Part shown: positions 26,801 through 35,077 of the stretch, piece after piece
Numbering within the stretch: position 1 is the first letter of the stretch
Layout of the letters: each line of letters begins with the position of its first letter
Source of the DNA: Plumapathes pennacea
Lineage: Eukaryota > Cnidaria > Anthozoa > Antipatharia > Myriopathidae
Length of the DNA: 64,000 bases
Assembly: GCA_964036295.1 (NCBI GenBank)
Contig: OZ038462.1
Coordinates: forward strand, 15,717,264 to 15,781,263
Direction of reading: 5' to 3'
Notes under the pieces: generated by a model
Seen by the model: only the letters and a program-made list of their open reading frames with translations
What the model was told of the DNA's origin: nothing
The model's database searches: none
Made by a program: the position numbers and the translations under genes

Positions 26801-29800
26801 CTCTTAACTTGGGTGTTCAATGTTTCGAGAGGTCAAGAATAGAGTCTCTGGGACCTTTCTGAAGGCTGGTTCACACGAGTAAAGCAAGCGCACTAAACGC
26901 AAACGCAATTGCAAGGGACCGATTCACACGGTAAAATTTGTAAAGCAAACGCAAGGAGCGCAAGAGAATGGAAACTTGAAATATGAGGAGCAGTTCTTTC
27001 GGAATTTTGGTTAAAACTGGTGCGCTTATATGTAAACTGTTCTATTCGAGCAGAAAGCGCAGAAAGCGTCGGGGACCCCCATTTTTTTTATATAAATTCG
27101 AACCTGGTACACAAAGGAGTCTTTCTAGCGAATTTAAGGAACATTTATGTAGCAGAAATTGTGCGATAGCATTACCTTAAAGGTGCCAGGTCTGATAAAA
27201 AGTGAAAATTCAGGCGAGTGCAATACTATTATTGAAACAGACCAACGTTATTTATAACATAGTCGCGATATAAGCCATGTTCTGATTGATCGAAGAGCGT
27301 GCTCCATAACTTTATCGTGCACGCCCGTGCTCATCGATATGACGTGAGCAAATGCCGCTTCCTTTCGAGTTTTTCTAGCTTTCCTCGTTTATAAATTGTC
27401 AGACGCTTTACACTAAGAAGAAAATAGCTTTATTTTCTGAAGAAATTTGTACTACATGAAGTCAAACCGGCACCCAAAGGAAATCAGTAGTCAAGTCTGA
27501 AAAATTCTGTATTTCAACGGTCGGCACAGAAAATTGTATGAATCAAAACTCACCTATTTCTCGGCGGCTTAATTCTCGTGGACAGTGAAATCCATCACAG
27601 CAAAGATAAATATTCGTCAAGCCTTCAATGGTTTTGAAATGAAACGGCGTTCATTCATTTCAAAAGCCGCCATACTTGCAGTGTTTACAGTACAGTTTGC
27701 TGGAAGCTCGAATAACAAACAAGTCTGCTCGGCAAACATTTCTATCTCTTTTGCTCATGGTGATTGTTCACATTCTTCGACGGATCACCTTGCTTTTCCA
27801 GACCCGCATTGTCTGCCATAGTTCAAGGTGAATCTCACGTTGTTTTAAAGCGGCGACTTGAATTTCCTGGGCTCATCTTCAACAATGTACCGTTCAAAAC
27901 ATTTGCATCGTCACAAATTCTAAAGTCACCGCAGGCTGCTGGCTTTCACCACGCCAGGTTAACAGTACTTTCAGTGTATTTGTCGATTAAACGACATCTT
28001 TTTCATCAACTCTCATCAACTTTTAGATGACAGAAATGTTAGTAAGTTGTGGCGTGTTTTCAATCAGCCAATAAGAGACGTTGTTTTTCCTGCATTCAAT
28101 CAGAAATGAAAATTTGTTTTTGCTCGTAATTTCGCGTGCCTATTTTATAAAAGAATTGGTTCATGCTTTTAGCTGTGCGTCTATCGAGTTATGGATGCAC
28201 TTGGGAGGTGGGAGAGCACTCGTGAAGCTAGAGTTGCTCTTGGCTGCGCCTTGAGCAGCTCTTACGCTCCTCTCGTGCTCTCCCAACTTCCCGCGTGCAT
28301 CCATAACTCGATAGACGCACGCTAAGCATGAACCAATAAGTGACAGCACCATATGATAGTCGATGCTGACCAAAAGGCCATCGCCAGTCTGTTTATGTCT
28401 GACCTTAAAAAGCAAACCGCCTTCTGAGCTGATTTCTTCCAGGAATTTAGAATTGTGACGATGTTGTTTGCATCAAGTAATACTTGATGTATATCATTTC
28501 AGTGTTCGCAGTTAAACATTCTCTCAACATCACAGAGTGATTTTAACAAATTTTGAAACTTATTTAATTTATTTTTCTTTTTACAGCAAGCTTTAGACCT
28601 GGCCGTCAGAGAATTCCAGGACAACGCAGACTTGACTACACAGATGGCCGGAAACATGCGAAGCATTCAGTGGAGCGGTTTACGCTACATGCTAGCCGAG
28701 GTGGGATAAATCTGTTCTGTAAGAGTTATCAATTACTACATATTCAGGATAACTTAGTACCCGCCTTTTCCTCAGGTCGTGTATGGCAGTACTATTAGCG
28801 ACGACTTCGACCGCCAAGCCGTTAGCGCTATGATCGATTACTGGATCAGCCCAGCAGCAGTTAAGAGGGAATTTGAAGCTGCAAAGAGTAAGTGTGATAA
28901 CGTTGTAATGTAAACGTGCGCAGGGCTTACACCGTTATGAAAAGTTGAGAATTGCCCTCCAGGCCTGGAAAAGTTATGGAATTTAAGAATTGGCTTCCAG
29001 ATCTGAAAAAGTTGTGAAGTTTAAGAAAATTACATAAGGGAGAGTTCTTTATTTAAGATCTGGTGGGGGGTGGGTCGGTCACCATATTGGAGTACCACCA
29101 CTCCTCTATTCAGATTGCATCAAACACGCTATGTCAGGAGCAAGTTCATCGATAAAATGACTAAAAATGGTTCTCCCAAATACCACATCTGTAGGAATTC
29201 CACAGATTTTACCAGTGGGCACAGGCAGAATCCTAAGAGAGGATGTGTTGCTGATTAGAGCGCAGAAAATGTATAATTGTAGGGGGGTCCGGGGACGTGC
29301 TCCCCCTGGAAATAGATGAGATATAGTTTCCCCCTTAAAGATTACCCACCGTTTCAGGTTACTTTTGAGCAAAATTAAATCGAATTACACTGTCTTTGTT
29401 GCCTCCTACTCGGCCCGTTATTAAGCCTGCTGTTCAGAGCTGTCTTTGAGCAAAATATAAATACATCCCGTCTTGCTGCAAGTTATACATTATTTTCTTG
29501 AGTACCCCTTTTTTAGGAATTATGACAAAGTCAAAATCCAGACTCAAAATCAAAATCCTTCATGATCAAAATTTGCTTTGACTCAACCGTCAGCACCGTT
29601 TTTAAAACAATGACCTGCCCCCTCCCTCCTAAATAGAGAATGCTCCCTAAAGACATCGAAAAGTTATGACATTTTGGATTTTTGCTCAAATGATGATTGG
29701 TAAATTTTGGAACCTTTGCCTCAATCATCAAATACTCGTAATATTTTCCAGTTTACACGAGATGATGAAGAAACAGTAATGTATGTTTTACATTTTGTTT

Positions 29801-32800
29801 TCAGTTAAGTACAAGTTACCGTCAGCTCTATTTACCAGCCACGTCCGCCTCACCAACTTGTTGACGTCATTAGAGGGCGTGTCTGGTGACGCACTGGAGA
29901 CTCCCGAGGCGTGCGGCCTGCATCCCTCAGCCGAGGTGAGCTGGGACCGACAGTTCTGTTTACACGTGTTTTCCTTGTCTACACATATCTCCAAACTGTT
30001 TATCAGCTTTGCTACTTGCACTTTGCCAATGAGAAGAATCCATTTGTTATAATAACGAACTTTTTTCTGCACACATCTTACTAGCAAACGAGGGAGTAAT
30101 TGAGATTGAAAGTTTTATTTAGGGCCAGGTAAGCGAGGATTTCAATAATGAGTAGTCAAGAATGATTTCAGTCTCCATTGCATCGTTAAATGCGAAACTA
30201 CTTCATCCAGAGTTCCTTGCGCGCTTCAAGCCCACTGCCATCGTAATAAATAATATTCGCTCTAACGAAGGGCTAACGCTCGAAACGTCAGCTACTGTTA
30301 CTCTTACGGCGTTCCAATACCTATATCAACTTTTTGTTAGTACATCAGCGTAATAAATGATAGTTAGTTTAAGCAGCTAGGACGGCGACGCTAACGCGAG
30401 GAACCACAGGTAAAATGTTTCCATATTCCTTGCGTTACCAAACTACAATAAAACTAATTGCAGAAGACAAAATTCAGGTGTGAATGTGTGAGATTGTCGT
30501 ATTCTTTAGGTCGTCGTGCTCTCACGCGCGACTCCATATGCTAAAACGTGGAGGAAATCTCGGAAAATGATTGCCCCATAAATATCGGCCGCTCATATTT
30601 ATCAATCAGTAAATAAATGGCGTGGCCCTTTGTTTTTGTGTTCAAACATGAAGTGGAATCATTCTTTTTCTGACTTGCAGACCCATCTGGCAGATGAGCA
30701 GTACGTGTTCACACGACTCAATTTGCTACTGGACCGAATGCCATCCTCAGACACTCTCACGCACGCTGTTGCCGACCAATCATCTCTCATCCCTACATCC
30801 GGGGTAGTTCTGCACAGCTCCAGCGCGCAGACAGCCGGTGCCGGCTCGATGAACGTGTCTGAAGCCGGTGTGTTTGCCAGCGCAAGTCTAGTTGCCTTGC
30901 GAAGTCGCAAAGAAGTTGACCTGAACGAAGTGTGTGTCTCCATGTTGTCCAAGATTCCGAAAGTCTGGAACAAGGTACCGTTTGCGGCTCTTTGTAAAAA
31001 TTGAACCATTGAACGGGTATCACACTTTCAAAATTTTGTATGGAAAGAAGTATTTTTGGAGTTGGTTGGAATGTTCTGAATCAATCGTGGCTGGCATAAA
31101 GCTGTCAAATCGTTTACTTTCAATATTACAGTAATACGTTACATGCGGTAAATCCGTCTGCAGATCACGATAAAAAAGGAAGCTTCAAAAACTGTTGCGA
31201 GTTCTTGAAAACCAAAACCTGATACTTTTTCTGTTTTGTTGCTGTTTGTACCTGATGCTTGCTTTGTTTGTCCATGTATTTTACAACGTTGGACCAATTG
31301 ATCCACACGTTTTAACAAGAGTTCAACCCAATACAATCGCTAATTACTGTTGCAGCTATACATCTTAAAACATGTATCGGTAACCTTTTATCAAATTAAA
31401 GTCCGTTTAGTGGTGTTAGAAGAATGGTCCAACTTAAGTGAATGTTCAGTAAATTAGCCCATGGATCGAATGGTAGATACAAAACTTTTAAGAGTGCGGA
31501 AAGACTGCGTGCACATCATGTCGTTATTGATACTAACCACTATTGAGTACATTCATGTTTATACATGTACGATGCAAGCAAGACGAAAGAGAATGATTTT
31601 TATTGTGCTTGCGCTTCTGCTTTTGTCGTCCCGGTCCAAATTTATCCTCCTGTGCTTGTGTATGCGCTTATGCTTGTGTCGTTCGTATGACTGAACCAGC
31701 CTCATACGAGAAGTTGTCACAAGTTCACAAGCAATCAGCGACACTAGCACACCGGGCAATGTTATTTATTATCATTTTTTTATAGTAGAACTTTATGCAA
31801 TACAGGGGTAAAAACCACTTCATCCATTCACTTACCTCGTGTGTTACTGTCTCTTATTTCCTGTCTGTTAGGAGAGTGTGTACGAGCGTATGAAGAAGTC
31901 TGGTGGCCCCACCCCCTTTAACTTGTTTGTGCTGGCAGAAATGGAATGTATGCACCGGCTGTTAAGTGGAATCAGGGAGACGTTGACGGTACGTGAACAA
32001 CTTACACTACCTTTCACTCTTGAGTTTACCCCAGCCACCCAAAAATCAAATTTGTGATGTCCAGTAATTGATTCATCAGACTTTGCCTAAACTTGCGTGT
32101 AGAAGCTGACGGAGGGAAAGTCATTCACACACTCATGCGCCTTGTTACACCCTTGAGTCACAGACCTGTCTCTTGTTTACCTACTCTGACGTAAGTTTGT
32201 TTTGATCCTGCCCCTTTCATTATGTGATTTTCCTTCCAACCGCAGTCTTTAAAAGCAGCAACGGATCAGGGTTTGTGTGGTGACCGGGTCGATGATGAGC
32301 TATTGGAAGCTGCAGATGATTTGTATCACCTGAGAATCCCGGCCAAGTGGAGTCGGCTGGGAGGAGATTCCTCCCCGCCCTGCACCTGGAGCCTGGCCGC
32401 CTGGTTCACCGACCTCAGTAACCGATTTACTCATATTGACAGGATAATCGTACAGGTACGAAAGACGTATTCCCTTCCAAAGTCCTGGGCGTGTTTGTTC
32501 AGAGCTCCGTTAAGCTAACCCCGGACTAACTTCTCTCGACCTCTTATCCGACAAACTTCAGAGTCTTGATCAAAGGCTAACTAAGAATACTGTTCTAGCC
32601 ATATCAAGGAAGTTGTGATGTGAGAGAAACATTCTCATTTCCAACCTTAAGAATGCTGAAATATTTTGACATCTAATCATCCTGTGCCCAGTTATTTGAA
32701 GTGCGATAAGACTAATTCTGGATTAGGTCTGACACTTCAGATTGTGTAAACATATCTTTGCGGGGAAATTGTATTTTCGTATCACATAGAAATACCCATC

Positions 32801-34791
32801 TGTTTTACTCCATGAAACGTGGAACCGTGCGAACACACATGCCCCACAATTTCTTCAGGGCACAGTCAGATCAAGTCACAGTTAGATTAATCTAGATTTT
32901 TGAACTAGAGCAAGCTTTGTAGTTGGAACAATTAGACCCAACTCAAATGTCGTTGGGATGCTTTGTGCGGTCGGGCAATACTGACAAGCGAGGCACAGTT
33001 TCCATTTGTCACAACCTTTGAGAGGTCCATAATTCCTCTGCTCAAGTCCCCCCTCCCGTGCATTCAACGTCTGCTCCTTGTGCAGACATAGGTCGAGCAA
33101 TGCTCAACCACACAACATAGAACTATTGTAGCTTGTAAACGACTGTGCCTCACAAAAGACAACGTGATTTAAGATTTTCAAATGAAGAACAGAAGGCGGG
33201 ATGAGGCGAGACGTGTAGGATATTTCACTGGCTACAGTCAGCAACTAAGTTCCCTTGAATTATTTTTCAAGATGGTCTATGTAGAATTTGGTACGAATTT
33301 TGATACTGGACAAACTATCAGTGGAGAATATATACATAAATAGAACTGATGTTTGTCTTCGTATTTATCCCCACTCCTATTTCATTTCCCCAGGGCCGAG
33401 ACAAAGTCCCTGCCTACTGGCTGGGAGCGTTTTTCCATCCCCGGCGCCTTCTCTCGATAGTCAAACAGGTAAATACAGAAAGGTTTCGAGGTGGCATTCA
33501 CAGTCATCATTTCAGGAGGTTCAACTGTTGCAATATATTGAGTGCTTTGATTCGATGGTACTCAGCTATCGAAGGAAAATGCTGCTACTCGAAAATTTTA
33601 AACGTGAGCTTTTGAAAGTACTGTATCATTCTTTACCAGAAGTTACAAAGACATCAGTTGGTTTTGAAGAATTTGACTAAAATTCTTAATCTCTGTTTGT
33701 TCGTTGTTTTGTTTTGTTTTGTTTTGTTTGTTTGTTTTGTTTTAGGGATTTTGTTTTGTATTGTTTTTGCGATGTTTAATCCTCGGTCTGTTATTTTCTT
33801 GTTTCTATCTCTGTAATTAAACAGGAGGCCATTCGTAATTACGAATCCAAATCTTCAGCAACCGAGCCATTTGTATTCCAGACAGAGATCACTGGACGCG
33901 ATAAGGACCACGTAAGTAAAGAACTGAGAAAAATTAACATCCACCAAAACCATGTGTAAGTGTTAACCAAGCCTTAGGCAAGGACCTGTGCTATAAAAGA
34001 GCAAGCCCTGTCTCTTTGAACATCGCTTTACATATTCATATCAAGCTGCACGTGCTTTCACAGCGTTCAAAACTCTGGCATTTCATTACGTAGATTTACT
34101 CCAGCTTTGACGTCCAAAATTGCACACCGTACTGTCACTGCATTTGAAGTGAAATTTTGCTTTGGGTTCCCAAAATGCATTTTGAATTTCGCGCGAGTAA
34201 GGCGACGCATGCCGCACGGTACGCATATTTGAATGTTTTGTGAAAATTTAAAATTTGTAAGACAACAATATTTTACTTTGGGTAGTAATGAGATACGCAG
34301 AAAAGTATACACAAATTAGGAGCTACTGAATGACAGCTCAACCTAGTTGACGGCTTTTTTACAGCGCAAGTCTTTCTTTATTCATCAACCTAATAGTAAC
34401 AGAGAATAGAGTACCATGTAGGTTCCATGTAGGTTCCATGTAAAGCCCGTGTTACTCTCTTTAGTTACGTGAGCCACCGCTGGACGGCATGTTCGTGTAC
34501 GGAATTTATCTTTGGGGCTGCGCCTGGGAGAAAACCACGGGAGATCTATTGGACGCTCCGCCAAAAGCTGGCCCTACCCCCCTCCCGGTGGTGCACATTG
34601 TGTCGATACCTCAGACAGACAAGGCGTCGCTGAATGACCCCGTGCGTGCAGCTGTGTCGTACGCATGCCCCTGTTACGCGTCACGGATCTGTTCCAGAGA
34701 TCCCGTCATGCTGTTGGACGTGGACAACAAAGATGTGTCGGCCACCCGCTGGGCACTTCGCGGGCTCTCCAGTACGCTTCGTCCGTTTTAG
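3041..34791 (+). CDS. DNHD1: Divergent dynein heavy chain, DNHD1-like (C-terminal half, 42 exons)
   Basis: Motor subunit of the dynein heavy-chain family. Joining 42 GT-AG exons gives 6783 coding bases in one frame, 2260 residues plus stop. Exons: 3041-3196, 3347-3421, 4400-4570, 5031-5183, 5992-6102, 6728-6894, 7192-7378, 8108-8215, 10128-10267, 10720-10851, 11252-11560, 12190-12436, 13112-13261, 13865-14174, 14312-14566, 15430-15650, 16385-16560, 17032-17160, 17649-17757, 18278-18457, 19004-19159, 19577-19614, 20409-20580, 20893-21038, 21651-21836, 22358-22469, 22890-23066, 23481-23617, 24012-24110, 24641-24776, 25333-25419, 25514-25699, 26178-26375, 28587-28700, 28776-28887, 29805-29935, 30681-30974, 31872-31988, 32246-32455, 33394-33468, 33825-33911, 34465-34791. 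Tail, AAA1 and AAA2 must lie left of the window. Family landmarks are present (HYQFNLRDITRVFQG, PPPMAGVVM, GQWVLLHNAHN), but the AAA4 P-loop is lost. That loss and the overall divergence point to DNHD1 rather than an axonemal DNAH or cytoplasmic DYNC chain. The family call is firm; DNHD1 is inferred. Confidence 0.9.
3660..3945 (+). repeat. Dispersed repeat A, copy 1 (intron 2)
   Basis: This intron stretch matches 11670-12150 in the same orientation. Shared blocks include GCACAATTTTCAAA / TACAATTTTCAAA, GCGGTTGACAACTTGTTTCC and GGTTGCTATGGTAACATTAA, then CCAATCAGATTGCA. It has no ORF. The rest of the intron (3422-4399) is low-complexity AT-rich sequence with no other recognised feature. Confidence 0.7.
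4625..4705 (+). repeat. Possible decayed tRNA-derived SINE fragment
   Basis: In intron 3, GGGTCCGGGTTCAATACC (about 4670-4690) resembles a Pol III B box (GGTTCGANTCC) preceded by a GCTTAGTGCTTCC segment that could be a damaged A box. There is no tRNA cloverleaf. The remainder of the intron to 5030 shows no feature. Confidence 0.35.
5885..5923. repeat. Poly-T tract
   Basis: A T-rich homopolymer run in intron 4, about 70 bp before the exon 5 acceptor. The intron (5184-5991) also has a short (AC)n run near 5297-5310. No other feature is seen in it. Confidence 0.9.
6728..11560 (+). CDS. DNHD1: DNHD1-like exons 6-11: AAA4 with a degenerate P-loop
   Basis: Residues 223 to about 570. Exons 6 and 7 join as NR/GNALVVGSIGTHLTLLASL. 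In other dyneins the same place reads GxxLLVGxGGSGRQSLxRLA, so the GKS/T-type Walker A is replaced by G-S-I-G-T-H-L-T and canonical ATP binding here is unlikely. The next strand TTTVLFTESDL corresponds to the Walker B strand, followed in exon 8 by NSLLVSGEYPPLFSEDEL, the usual INxxLxxGEVPxLF segment. Exons 9 and 10 contain NLHIVVCLPPSHKLLRIGS and FYPGILYGCQINFVKDWP, matching the hVVLCMSPVGxxFRxRxRxFPxLVxxxxIDWFxxWP stretch. Exon 11 ends in YIHFMHCFKYIFRDKQKE, the start of the stalk. Exon 11 also carries an acidic insert (AEQEEDDEPRSK). Confidence 0.9.
7450..7670 (+). repeat. Dispersed repeat B, copy 1 (intron 7)
   Basis: Shares GAGTCCGTTTAGTGGTGTT, AATGGTCCAACTT and a TTTTACAA..GGACCAATT block with 31270-31460, in the same order and orientation. 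There is no ORF or terminal repeat. The rest of intron 7 (to 8107) is AT-rich and otherwise featureless. Confidence 0.6.
8227..9199. mobile_element. Non-autonomous DNA transposon with 28 bp terminal inverted repeats
   Basis: The left end 8227-8254 starts TATTATATGACTGTGACGTA and its perfect reverse complement closes the element at 9172-9199 (TACGTCACAGTCATATAATA). The 973 bp interior encodes no recognisable transposase. Other repeats in the window also end in CATATAATA (for example near 37167 and 47263), suggesting one family. It lies in intron 8 of the dynein gene, directly left of the hairpin at 9208. Confidence 0.75.
9208..9342. repeat. Long near-perfect hairpin (foldback element)
   Basis: The left arm begins ATTCGATGGTTTAGCGCGTA and the right arm ends with its complement TACGCGCTAAACCATCGAAT. 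The arms are about 60 bp each and meet at a CG-rich centre (CCCCGCGGCGGGG). There is no coding potential. Being 9 bp from the end of the previous element, it may be part of one composite insertion. The following stretch to 10127 holds a (CAA)n run at about 9829-9856 and nothing else recognised. Confidence 0.85.
11670..12150 (+). repeat. Dispersed repeat A, copy 2 (intron 11)
   Basis: Second copy of the repeat at 3660-3945, with the same block order. It carries extra internal duplications: TTGCACTCAGTGCAA, itself a perfect palindrome, occurs twice between 12050 and 12095. No terminal inverted repeats are obvious, so the element class is unknown. Confidence 0.65.
12190..16560 (+). CDS. DNHD1: DNHD1-like exons 12-17: stalk coiled coil and microtubule-binding domain
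   Basis: Residues about 570 to 1023. Exons 12-13 (12190-12436, 13112-13261) are long charged heptad-like helices rich in E, K, A and L: the outgoing stalk helix CC1. Exon 14 (13865-14174) begins with LRAFQSPPPMAGVVMVMVMV then LLGKP, matching the microtubule-binding-domain entry (FxxPPxxVxxVMxAVxxLLGxxP). The rest of exon 14 (about residues 743-805) is a Gly/Ser/Thr-rich basic segment not found in canonical dyneins. Exon 15 returns to family sequence (PSWKAMQQIMNDSQKFVDSL). Exons 16-17 (15430-15650, 16385-16560) form the returning helix CC2. The donor of exon 16, ACG|GTTAGA, is weak but is the only one that keeps phase. Confidence 0.88.
14746..14808. repeat. (TTTA)n microsatellite
   Basis: About 15 tandem TTTA units in intron 15 of the dynein gene, followed by a CTTT/CCTT-rich tract. 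A poly-G run at about 14994-15015 lies in the same intron. Confidence 0.95.
15890..15975 (+). repeat. Retroelement-tail relic with GCTAACGCTTAAAACGTC motif
   Basis: In intron 16. GAGCTAACGCTTAAAACGTCA aligns with similar blocks near 16630, 18770 and 30260 in this window. A motif of this form (CTCTGACGAAGGGCTAACGC, then a GAAACGTC block) is common in cnidarian genomes near Penelope-like elements. This copy is decayed. Confidence 0.4.
17032..22469 (+). CDS. DNHD1: DNHD1-like exons 18-26: AAA5 and linker to AAA6
   Basis: Residues about 1024-1432. Exon 18 has LLANCIAAAAFLTYCGPLGV, equivalent to the GDxLLxxAFLSYxGPFxxxYR stretch. Exon 20 (18278-18457) encodes RKWETMQLPTDPLSLENACI then WALLCDPHRIALTWV, matching WxxxGLPxDxxSxENGIIxxxxxRWPLxIDPQxQAxxWI. 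Exon 21 has LLITDVDVDEL. Exon 22 is only 38 bp (19577-19614) and joins exon 23 as QPGFR/LVLATTCPAKAVPSGI, the family's HPxFRLYLTTKxxNPxYxPE region. Exons 24-26 hold the long helix pair, ending with RALFERDRPLFALL, the counterpart of RGLFExxKLLFSFL. AAA5 has no P-loop, as is usual for some dyneins. Confidence 0.88.
18688..18824. repeat. Hairpin with GTGAAAACTGGACGCC arms
   Basis: Inverted repeat in intron 20. The left arm starts GTGAAAACTGGACGCCGTTA and the right arm ends TAACGGCGTCCAGTTTTCAC. Arms of about 50 bp include GAGCTGACGTTCGAGCGTTA, the antisense of a CTAACGCTCGAAACGTCAGC-type motif, and GAGCTAATGCTTGAAACGTC. So two opposed copies of the retroelement-tail motif form this hairpin. Confidence 0.8.
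19983..20023. repeat. Short palindrome, GTCCGCTC/GAGCGGAC
   Basis: TAACGTCCGCTC and GAGCGGACGTTA are separated by two bases in intron 22. It lies upstream of a small open frame at 20114. Confidence 0.7.
20114..20224 (+). pseudogene. Small ORF fragment, possibly transposon-derived
   Basis: A 36-residue frame beginning MTTEEDINLFVEKAVAESTK. The acidic start followed by INxFxExAxxxSTK resembles, from memory, the N-terminus of DUF3504/Crypton-type tyrosine-recombinase proteins that are abundant in corals. The frame ends soon after and runs into the hairpin at 20238. It is too short to assign firmly and could be chance. Confidence 0.25.
20238..20386. repeat. Near-perfect hairpin ending 22 bp before exon 23
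   Basis: The left arm starts CAATAAACTACTTTTGGCTT and the right arm ends with AAGCCAAAAGTAGTTTATTG. Arms of about 65 bp surround a short loop near 20310. It has the form of a foldback MITE. It fills the 3' end of intron 22, just upstream of the polypyrimidine tract and acceptor TTGCAG at 20403-20408. Confidence 0.9.
20661..20704. repeat. (TTTA)n microsatellite
   Basis: Tandem TTTA units in intron 23 of the dynein gene. Confidence 0.9.
21474..21545 (-). repeat. Possible SINE fragment with B-box-like sequence
   Basis: On the minus strand the sequence reads GGTTCGAATACC (a Pol III B-box match) downstream of a CAGATTATGGAGCAATAAGG segment. No tRNA fold is apparent. It lies in intron 24. Confidence 0.35.
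22890..26375 (+). CDS. DNHD1: DNHD1-like exons 27-33: AAA6
   Basis: Residues 1433-1772. Exons 28-29 join to give RYTPIQRFMVIRSLRGDRLM then FITSVLGKR; the family form is FQRLLIIRxLRPDRVxxAxxxFVxxxLG. Exon 30 has RTPIVLVYTKEANMVEKLV, where most dyneins have SPxxFILSPGxDPxxxLxxLA, so the SPGxDP loop is lost. Exon 31 ends with ARKAMHKAMQL (family: AxxxIxxGxxxG). Exon 32 (25514-25699) starts GQWVLLHNAHNSPRLLAALD and continues FRLWVSLQPHPDIPSALLQS, the strongly conserved GxWVLLQNCHL and FRLWLTSxPxxxFPxxxLQ segments. Exon 33 contains MLHSLIRLRARFGLAGWNKP, equivalent to FHAxxxERRKFGxLGWNxxY. All exon joins keep phase. Confidence 0.9.
23160..23370. repeat. Degenerate GAGTG/GTGTG-rich tract
   Basis: Irregular repeats of GAGTGA, GTGCG and TGAGTG in intron 27 (for example around 23216-23280). 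There is no fixed period, so this looks like a decayed minisatellite or low-complexity sequence. Confidence 0.6.
24430..24621. mobile_element. pogo/Tc1-like MITE next to exon 30
   Basis: The left end ACAGCGAACTCTCTCTAAAG with CGGACACC pairs with the right end (reverse complement ACAGTCAACTTTCTCAAGAC, then GGACACC). Ends beginning CAGT with TA targets and CGGACACC blocks are typical of pogo-related MITEs. It ends 19 bp before exon 30 (24641), so the acceptor's pyrimidine tract abuts the element. Confidence 0.7.
26479..26735 (+). repeat. tRNA-derived SINE (Ser-tRNA-like head)
   Basis: GTGGCCGAGTGGGTAGGGCG is an A-box match. It is followed by a CCGGA-CTTGAAA-TCCGG anticodon-type arm (anticodon TGA) and GGTTCAAGTCC as B box. 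The 5' and 3' flanks do not pair as an acceptor stem, so it is not a functional tRNA. A tail follows with a second GTTCAAATCC and a CAACTGGTTAGCC / GACCAGTTGGG hairpin. It lies in intron 33 of the dynein gene. Confidence 0.8.
26860..28060. other. Intron 33 interior, unexplained AT-rich sequence
   Basis: Contains a GTTCACACGAGTAAAGCAAG block with AAACGCAAACGCAA runs (26870-26960), resembling GTTTTGCGTTTGC near 45100. That suggests a shared repeat. No exon, splice-consistent frame or terminal repeat is recognised in the rest. Confidence 0.4.
28155..28337. repeat. Hairpin with ATTGGTTCATGC ends
   Basis: The left arm starts ATTGGTTCATGCTTTTAGC and the right arm ends GCTAAGCATGAACCAAT. The arms share TGCGTCTATCGAGTTATGGA and its complement. 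This 183 bp foldback element sits in intron 33, 250 bp before exon 34. Confidence 0.85.
28587..34791 (+). CDS. DNHD1: DNHD1-like exons 34-42: C-terminal domain and stop
   Basis: Residues 1773-2260. Exons 34-35 (28587-28700, 28776-28887) carry WSGLRYMLAEVVYGSTISDD then FDRQAVSAMIDYWISP, the family's WxALRYLIGExxYGGxVTDxxDRRxLxxxLxxFF. Exon 37 (30681-30974) holds a Ser/Ala-rich insert. Exons 38-39 have PFNLFVLAEMECMHRLLSGI and LYHLRIPAKWSRLG, matching PLxxFLxxExxRxxxLLxxIR and LxxxxVPxxW. Exon 40 encodes VPAYWLGAFFHPRRLLSIVK (family: PxxFWLSGFFFPQAFLTGxLQ). Exon 42 (34465-34791) has GMFVYGIYLWGCAWEK (family: GVxVxGLFLEGARWD) and ends ALRGLSSTLRPF-stop, like the family's WxxRGVALLxxL. The stop TAG is at 34789-34791. 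Two overlapping AATAAA signals at 35558-35569 are the nearest poly(A) candidates, about 770 bp downstream. Confidence 0.9.
30250..30350 (+). repeat. Retroelement-tail relic with CTAACGCTCGAAACGTC
   Basis: Best-preserved copy in the window of the motif, reading GCTCTAACGAAGGGCTAACG, then CTCGAAACGTCAGC. Intron 36. It resembles the 3'-terminal region of cnidarian Penelope-like elements and a hammerhead-type core (CUGANGA - stem - GAAA), with CUAACGA in place of CUGACGA. Confidence 0.45.
31270..31460 (+). repeat. Dispersed repeat B, copy 2 (intron 37)
   Basis: Matches 7450-7670 in the same orientation through the blocks AAGTCCGTTTAGTGGTGTTA and AATGGTCCAACTT. There is no ORF. Confidence 0.6.
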
Positions 34792-35021
34792 GGCGTCGAT
34801 GAATTTTGTTGCTGCGCATGCAGCGCAAGGTGACCCAATATTTGTATACGTGGCTGTCAATCGTGTGACACTTCAAAGGGCACGATTAACATTTGATTTG
34901 AAACTTTAGCTGTATTCGCGTGTTTGAGTTAAAGTTTGCCTGCCTACTCAGACCAAATCGAACCTCACGACTGGCTCACACGTACAAAACACCTGAGCAC
35001 AAAATAATTTGATTGACCATT

Positions 35022-35077
35022 CTCGTTTCCAGGCTCTTTTCCCTACCGCGGGGTAGGGTAAAGAGCCTGGTAACGAG
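35022..35077. repeat. Perfect-type hairpin (GGCTCTTTTCCCTACC arms)
   Basis: CTCGTTTCCAGGCTCTTTTC with CCTACC faces GGTAGGGT with AAAGAGCCTGGTAACGAG across a GCGG centre. It could act in 3'-end formation, but it lies 230 bp after the dynein stop and looks like the other foldback elements in the window. Confidence 0.75.
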
